DNA from: Batillaria attramentaria
Taxonomy: Eukaryota > Mollusca > Gastropoda > Batillariidae
Assembly (NCBI GenBank): GCA_018292915.2
Contig: JACVVK020000295.1
Location: 322,501 to 386,500, forward strand
DNA: 64,000 nucleotides
Direction of reading: 5' to 3'
In this document: piece by piece, positions 59,719 to 64,000 of the stretch
How the letters are laid out: every line of letters begins with the position of its first letter
How positions within the stretch are numbered: the first letter of the stretch is position 1
Notes under the pieces: model-generated
Database searches by the model: none
Seen by the model: the letters and a program-made list of their open reading frames with translations, nothing else
What the model was told of the DNA's origin: nothing
Translations under genes and position numbers: made by a program

Positions 59719-61326
59719 CTTACTGTACTGCAGGACTCATTAAATAAACACTAAACCAAGCATACACTGCTCACACTGCACTGAGACGCATCACTTATTG
59801 CCATGTGTATATTATATATAATTATATCTATGCTTTATAAATTTCATTCTACTGTATGCTAGCTGATGATGCATACATGTTCTTGATGCCAATAACTGTT
59901 TATTTTACAAACTGTCAAGCATTAAAGACGTGTACGTGATGCTGCACACACAAACACACGCAGAGATTTATGCTGATACACGTAACTTTATTGTACAAAT
60001 GCCAAATTAGTGAAATAAAATACAAACAAGCATTAAAAGGGATGATGTGGCAGCACAGTAGGTATACTGACATACACACATGTATACATGTATGTATACA
60101 AGAGGCCAACACACTGAAACACACACTCACAAATAAACGCACAATCTCATTCACAGATGTCGCCACAACAATCCCAAACTCATTCAGCCCTAAACATTGT
60201 GCATTTGTGGTCTTAAAACGACCAGGTATGGTCCCAGGCAGTGGCCCCAGGCCGCACCGGGCATGTTTTGGTAGGACTGCAGTGTGTACACATGCATGTG
60301 TGTGTGTCTACCGTAGTTTGACAATTTTTTTCTAGATAGTTGTAGAGCTGTTGTTTTCCCACCGTTTCACTATTTTGATTTATTGTAATACATACATACA
60401 TGTATGTAGTTGTAATAGACTAACCCGTTCCAAATGTTTGTTTGTTTTTCTCTTGTATATATACCAGTTTTCAAAAGGTACAAAGACCTTCACTCTTTTT
60501 ACTAGCAAGATCAACATCCGCTCTCTCAAAAGCTGTTAAAAGTCTCAATACATATGACACCCATATGACATTATGTGCAAAACTTATCATCAAATGAGCC
60601 AAAACTGTGCACCAGAATCAGTCACTTGGGTCACAACTGACATAGCACCCGCAGCTGATACCATTCTTGTGACTCTGGCCAGAGTACACACGTATGTTGC
60701 TCTGGAAGTGTACTACATACTCAGCAGACAACATTGTTTGGTTGCGGACTGAGGACCATGCAGCTAGGCGGCGTTGACGGGTGGCTAATTTTAGATGATT
60801 TGTCGAGTCCCAGTCTGTTCAGGAACAGACCATCGGCTCAAATAAAGTCATATTTTCTCTACTAATAGAAGCCACAAGAACGGTCACAATGGTCAAATGA
60901 AACATCCTTCTGGCAAACAACATGAGAGCTTAATATTTGCAAGCAGCAGTTTCCATCTCAGCTGCATTATGGACACAGAGGCTTAAGTTTAACACGCCCC
61001 CCCACCCCCCCCCCCACTCCCCCCCCCCACACACACACACAAAAGAAGAAAAATGTAAACACGCATCTTACCTGTGATTTTAGACATGACTTCAGATTTC
61101 TGTAGCTGTCTGCGGAGTCCAAACAACTTGTGTTGAGACTTGGACTCTCGTGACCAGACAACAGTTTCTTCAAACTGACCGGTTCCGTCGCTTCAAGGAA
61201 CGTTCTTGACAGGCTGGAATCATTGTTTACTGCATGTGTGTACGCGAAACAGCCTACGCACATCAATGCTGTCAGCAACATACTCTGGTTCACTACTACT
61301 CGTAGTTGTGTATGTGATAAAGCCAT
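49792..61326 (-). CDS. ZIP metal transporter, SLC39A8/14-like, copy B (gene span)
   Basis: Eight coding exons (255, 178, 170, 132, 249, 262, 188 and 150 nt) give a 527-residue protein with every junction in phase. Residues 1-32 are a signal peptide (core [15 protein letters not shown]); 33-145 an extracellular domain with conserved cysteines; about 146-240 membrane segments 1-3; 246-365 a long loop with a cysteine pair (CSC) and a GHSHHHE patch; then segments 4-8. H380, N381 and D384 (HNFID) and E409, E410, H413, E414 (EELPHELGD) form the metal site. EE in place of HE is characteristic of ZIP8/ZIP14, which import Zn, Fe, Mn and Cd; substrate choice here is inferred. It lies in tandem with copy A and divergent from an ankyrin gene. 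ZIP8/14 orthologue against lineage-specific member cannot be settled without a tree. Confidence 0.93.
50132..50473. mobile_element. hAT-like MITE with perfect 8-bp target duplication
   Basis: A 342-bp element starts CACAGACCTAAAAAA and ends TTTTTTAGGTCTGTG. The terminal repeats extend over about 24 bp (through GATAGACCC, with one A-run length difference). Both sides are flanked by ATCACAAT (50,124-50,131 and 50,474-50,481). An 8-bp duplication is typical of the hAT superfamily. No coding capacity; an internal unit containing CGCTATGTAAACAGCTGATA is duplicated at about 50,311-50,392. It sits in copy B intron 7. Confidence 0.88.
50640..50698. repeat. (CA)n with CGCA interruptions
   Basis: Short CA tract in copy B intron 7. 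Confidence 0.9.
50981..51168 (-). CDS. ZIP copy B exon 7
   Basis: 188 nt, phase 1 in, phase 0 out: [20 protein letters not shown], the sixth membrane segment ([13 protein letters not shown]), [19 protein letters not shown]. Donor GTGAGT. In frame throughout, unlike copy A. Confidence 0.94.
51400..51540 (-). repeat. SINE-C copy in copy B intron 6
   Basis: Reverse copy with AACTGGGATTCAAACCCTCT and a degraded head ending GAGCTACCCGACTCCCC. Confidence 0.55.
51776..51985. repeat. dispersed ~205-bp repeat, copy 2
   Basis: Matches 39,174-39,385 over its whole length (TTTCAACTTTCAAACTTAAA, GGCTGTTC.CTGAAACCGAT, GCCGTTCGTC.GGAAAG). It lies in intron 6 here and in intron 3 of copy A. Confidence 0.75.
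52261..52522 (-). CDS. ZIP copy B exon 6 (metal-site exon)
   Basis: 262 nt, phase 0 in, phase 1 out. Arg-rich segment ([15 protein letters not shown]), then [20 protein letters not shown] and [13 protein letters not shown]. Donor GTATGT, acceptor TTACAG. Confidence 0.95.
52640..52817 (-). repeat. SINE-A, full length, in copy B intron 5
   Basis: Reverse copy with GTTTAACGTCCTTTTCCACC, GGCCCCAGCCGGGATATGAA and CTACCACTCGGCCACCCCGG. Confidence 0.85.
52818..53971. other. copy B intron 5 remainder
   Basis: Ordinary intron sequence, except for a poly-C run of about 30 nt at 53,393-53,423 followed by poly-A. Confidence 0.6.
53972..54220 (-). CDS. ZIP copy B exon 5 (variable loop)
   Basis: 249 nt, symmetric phase 0, 83 codons: [30 protein letters not shown], Ser/Glu-rich end KADYAEDDP. 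Donor GTGAGT. Because it is symmetric, skipping would leave the frame intact. Confidence 0.93.
54240..54306 (-). repeat. SINE-A tail fragment
   Basis: GACGGTTTAATTTCCCTTTT and CACCACATACAGGTGATC match the reversed family tail. Confidence 0.55.
55000..55347 (-). repeat. SINE-B copy in copy B intron 4
   Basis: (AAT)n, GGCCCAAAGCGCCGCGAACT, CACGTGGTGTGAAGGGTCAG, then GGGACTCGAATCCCTGACCT and an ACCACTACACCACAGACCG head; an internal part is shortened. Confidence 0.85.
55425..55556 (-). CDS. ZIP copy B exon 4
   Basis: 132 nt, phase 0: [20 protein letters not shown] and membrane segment 3 ([19 protein letters not shown]), ending NEWRE. Donor GTAAGG. Confidence 0.94.
56001..56170 (-). CDS. ZIP copy B exon 3
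   Basis: 170 nt, two leftover bases at the start, coding [20 protein letters not shown] (segment 1) and [20 protein letters not shown] (segment 2). Donor GTAAGC, acceptor GGTAG. Confidence 0.94.
56569..56746 (-). CDS. ZIP copy B exon 2
   Basis: 178 nt, same length as copy [37 protein letters not shown], ending PSTAA with a split Val codon. Donor GTGTGT, acceptor TTCCAG. Confidence 0.93.
59096..59275. repeat. inverted repeat arm, left
   Basis: Complementary over its length to 60,101-60,290 (for example AGTTGTGGCGACATC here against GATGTCGCCACAAC there), with scattered mismatches and small gaps. Confidence 0.8.
59284..59682 (-). repeat. SINE-B, full length
   Basis: Reverse copy from (AAT)n to the tRNA-like head (GGGACTCGAACCTCTGCC, CCACTAGACCACCGACCGCC). 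The best reverse match to the 27-kb reference copy. Confidence 0.88.
60101..60290. repeat. inverted repeat arm, right
   Basis: Second arm of the pair beginning at 59,096. Together they could fold the intron 1 RNA into a hairpin with a loop of about 0.8 kb. Confidence 0.8.
61072..61326 (-). CDS. ZIP copy B exon 1 (signal peptide)
   Basis: The ATG at 61,324-61,326 has an in-frame TAG 12 nt upstream, which fixes the start. 85 codons: signal peptide core [15 protein letters not shown], cleavage near THA (residue 32), then [19 protein letters not shown] shared with copy A, ending SCLKSQ. Donor GTAAGA. Confidence 0.93.
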
Positions 61327-62133
61327 AGCAACTAACTAGCACAGTAGCAATAGCACTATCAGATGAGATGATCGCCGCTCTTGATAATCAGGGTGCTCCA
61401 ATTACTCGTCGCGGAACTGAAAGTGAAAGCCTTGAGGAAAAACTTTGATGAAATCAAAACGGCTTCGTGATCTGCGTCTCGCGAACCGTGATTGCGACAG
61501 TCGCGCAGCAGCGTGATGGAGGGGCGTGTACTGTTGTTCTTGGACACGTGTGCGGCTGCGATGCAGCCGCCGGAAGCTAGCCAATACAGACGACGCTTTC
61601 TGTTTCGTCCCTTTTCCCACTGCTGGAATTGCTGAGAAAACCCACCTTGTCAAATTTGAAGTATCTGAGGTTCGGCCTTCAACTTTACTACAGGTCACCG
61701 CAAACGACCTAACCTTTTCTCCTGTTCGGCCTCGAAAGCACCTTGCTTTTCGACTGGCATTCGTTTTCCGGCAAGGGAGAGGTGCCAGATTTCCCCCTTC
61801 ATACAAAGTAATATTGTCCCTAAATTCACACAGAGAACAAGAGGATAGTTGAGCCTTCAATTAAAAAATGAGACTGTCCTATGAAGAAATAAGAAAGTAA
61901 CTCCTTACATGTCCATACAGAACTTAGACTATTCCTTAGTACCCACCGGTCACTTTATTACGACATCTAATTAGCATTTAATATAAGACAAAATATATTA
62001 AATGCCCATCTAACCATACACTGCCTATCCAGTTTAGATCTTTTTGGCGCTTAGCAGTATAAATGCAATTATTGTAAGAAACCATTTGTACGATTTGCCG
62101 GAAACCATACTCCTTAGAGGACCGATAAACAAC
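61327..62133. promoter_or_regulatory. divergent promoter region, ZIP copy B and ankyrin gene
   Basis: About 0.8 kb between two divergent start codons, free of SINEs and microsatellites and richer in CpG than the flanks (61,380-61,800). ETS-type CCGGAA cores occur at about 61,568 and 62,098. No TATA box is positioned for either gene. Open frames on both strands here have no domain support. Function is inferred from layout only. Confidence 0.4.
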
Positions 62134-62209
62134 ATGGCTGCCCTAAGAGGAACTTCACCAGGGCTGCAGCAGCAGTTTACTGAAAATACGTCAGAGGAAA
62201 ACCAAGAGG
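62134..62209 (+). CDS. predicted first exon of an ankyrin-repeat gene
   Basis: ATG in good context (AACATGGCTG) opens 25 codons, MAALRGTSPGLQQQFTENTS then EENQE, to a G|GTGATT donor in phase 1. The ankyrin exon at 62,730 enters with exactly the two bases needed; the joined codon is Glu. A short Gln/Glu-rich N-terminal extension would precede the first repeat. Read without splicing, the frame stops at 62,218-62,220. Prediction rests on phase and context only. Confidence 0.5.
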
Positions 62210-62729
62210 GTGATTTATTTTGAAAAGATAGTTTCACAAGCATTCCGTTTGTCTATTGTCTCCGTTTGATTTTTTTTTTCTTACAGTATCATTGCTTTGT
62301 CTCTCAAATGATTGCGTTGGTAAGTTGGTAACCCAGCCATGTACACCGAACACAGTGGACCCAAAATCGACAGAGCTGAAGCGTTAGCATCCAAAATTGA
62401 CTGAGGTCTAGTGTTGATTGTCAAGGCCGAGTGAAGTCTTATTTCGTTAATTAAGTGACTGAGGGTTAGTGTGTTGTATGGGCTGGGTCTTGGCTTTCAC
62501 CCCCCCCCCCCTCCACCCCCCTCCTCTTCAAAATATTAAAGTTCGTGGATCTCAGAGCACATCATAGTCCATCTTTCCTTTCACGCTACGTGTATTTGTG
62601 TTGTTTTTTAATGGGTGTGTCCACATGTATTACTAGCGTTTTAAGTCTTTTCAAGAATCAGCCTGCGCATCGATCACTACTGTACGTAAAGCAACCAAAG
62701 TTCCACATTGTACATTTTCTTTTTTCTAG

Positions 62730-62908
62730 AACTGAGGGTGAAGTTTGCAGAGGCCACTGAATGTGGAGACACAGAGACCATCCGTCATTTGCTGGAGAAG
62801 GGCGACGTGGTCCCAGACATCACGGTGCAGAGGGAGGGGTTTGGAAAAAGCCCGCTCAGTCTGGCTTGTTCTTATGGGCAGGCCTCAGTTGTTGAAGAAC
62901 TACTGAAG
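62730..62908 (+). CDS. ankyrin-repeat exon (partial gene)
   Basis: Acceptor TTTTCTTTTTTCTAG and donor AAG|GTGGTG bound 179 nt. The translation (LRVKFAEATECGDTETIRHL, later GKSPLSLACSYGQASVVEEL) shows one incomplete and one good ankyrin repeat: the G-x-SPL-x-LA-x-x-x-G-x-x-x-VV-x-x-LL pattern is clear. Ankyrin repeats bind partner proteins; the specific family cannot be named from two repeats. The gene continues beyond 64,000. Confidence 0.82.
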
Positions 62909-64000
62909 GTGGTGTTACATGTTTTGCCTCCTCTCTTCTTCCTAGTTTCCGTACAACACCCCTGTTTCCTCTTGTGTGTGTGTGTGTGTCTGTGTGTGTC
63001 TGTGTGTGTGTGCTGGAATCTGTTTTTTTGGGGGTTTATTTTCAGATTTCATATGGTGTGTGAGTATGATGTGAAGTGTTATGAGTATGTTGGAAACAGT
63101 ATTAAAATGGCTTATTTTTTACAATGGATTTCATTTGAATCATGACTGACTAACTTCATATTTCCTTTGCGGAACTGCGCGGCATAAAGCCCTAAATAAC
63201 TAACTAACTAACTAACCTTTGCGGAACTTTAAATGGATAGCTTACATACACTGCCACTGAAACTGGCAAAAACTATTTACTTGCAAAAAAAAGAAGAGTA
63301 AAATCATTCAGTTTATGGCATTTCTAACTGTAAAGAAATGTGTGTGTCCCAGCTTTTTTAAAGACGTGCATATATTTAGAATTGTTACAATTGTTAAAAG
63401 ATACAGCTTGTAGTTATTATGTTTGCTCATGATCAGGGCTTAAAGGGGCAGTCCACTCAGATTTCAACCACACAAAAACGAAGTGTCTAAAAGTGTTTGA
63501 AACATGTCCCAGTGTGACGCAACCCACACACACCGCTATAGAGCAAATCTAGAATGGTTTAGGTACACGACTGCACTATTGTAGCAGAGACCCATTGCCT
63601 GTCAGCAGCCGCGGTCGATGTGCTGGGCAAGGTTGAAGGTCAGGAGCTCACAGAGTTTACCGACCGTGATTGGCGGAGAGCTCAGGCTGAAGACCTGTCT
63701 GTTTCAAATGCAAACATTTTGGGAAATTCTGCAAAATAAGCATAGTGGACGGAACCTTTAAAATCTTTTGCTGGATTTCCACCTTTGGCAACAAATTTTC
63801 CTGTCCCCAAAAAGTGGTTCCTCCTCTGAAGCAACTAAAATGGATGCTAAAACACACCAGATTGCACACATTTAGTCTTACTCTAAAATGTTTCCTCCAA
63901 AAGAAGTCTTTCCTCCTCTAGAGCACCTATATTCATGCCAAATTGCACAGATTTTAAGATTTTAGTCTTCTTATTTTTTTAATCTTCCAAAAGAAGTGTA
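62909..64000. other. intron of the ankyrin gene
   Basis: Contains (GT)n-like sequence at about 62,974-63,011 and a reversed SINE-D end with TAAC repeats at about 63,175-63,222. No further exon is seen before the window ends. Confidence 0.5.

Larger units (their letters stand above)
56747..61071. other. copy B intron 1
   Basis: A 4.3-kb intron holding a pair of ~190-bp inverted repeats (59,096-59,275 and 60,101-60,290), a full SINE-B between them, a short (GT)n at about 59,687-59,714, and CA/C-rich sequence at about 60,994-61,040 beside exon 1. No additional exon is seen. Confidence 0.7.

Noticed and set aside
61402..61860. 152-codon minus-strand frame containing TPLHHAAARLS, reminiscent of an ankyrin motif
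   Set aside because: Only a few residues match, it is on the strand opposite the ankyrin gene, and it lies in the presumed promoter; coincidence is more likely.

Overview
The window reads as nuclear DNA of a large, intron-rich invertebrate genome, most likely a mollusc and plausibly a marine gastropod. This is inferred from small coding exons in long introns, very many long (GT)n, (CT)n and homopolymer tracts, several tRNA-derived SINE families and non-LTR retrotransposon 3' ends. There is no prokaryotic gene organisation, no rRNA or true tRNA gene, and no CRISPR array.

Left part (1 to about 28.7 kb, + strand): mostly intron-like DNA crowded with repeats. At intervals of 0.5 to 7 kb it holds very short segments flanked by textbook splice signals (pyrimidine tract plus CAG before, GTAAGT after). 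Their lengths are 6, 9, 9, 12, 15 and 24 nt, all multiples of three. They lead to a 234-nt exon at 25.2 kb and a candidate terminal exon with a stop at 28.66 kb. I read this as the 3' half of one unrecognised gene built around a cassette of symmetric micro-exons. It is the most unusual thing in the window. Two reading phases remain possible: phase 1 runs through to 28,658, phase 0 stops at 25,386.

Middle (28.7 to 34.7 kb): no supportable gene. It holds microsatellites, a G/T-only tract, an inverted repeat and a degenerate tandem array.

Right part (34.7 to 61.3 kb, - strand): two tandem paralogous genes for LIV-1 type ZIP metal transporters of the SLC39A8/SLC39A14 kind. Each has eight coding exons with matching phases. 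Copy B (49,792 to 61,326) is intact and encodes 527 residues. Copy A (34,760 to 43,679) has the same structure, but one extra base in exon 7 shifts the frame and brings an early stop. It is either a young pseudogene or truncated allele, or an assembly error in a homopolymer. Both predicted proteins have a signal peptide, an extracellular cysteine-containing domain, eight membrane segments and the EELPHELGD form of the metal site. They would carry divalent metals into the cytosol.

Far right (62.1 kb to the end, + strand): the start of an ankyrin-repeat gene, divergent from ZIP copy B with about 0.8 kb between the two start codons. A small first exon and an ankyrin exon fit together in phase; the rest lies beyond the window.

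Mobile DNA: SINE families (called A to D here), non-LTR reverse-transcriptase fragments, a TIR family beginning GGGCCCGTATGTAA (four copies), one hAT-like MITE with a perfect 8-bp target duplication, and several local direct or inverted duplications.
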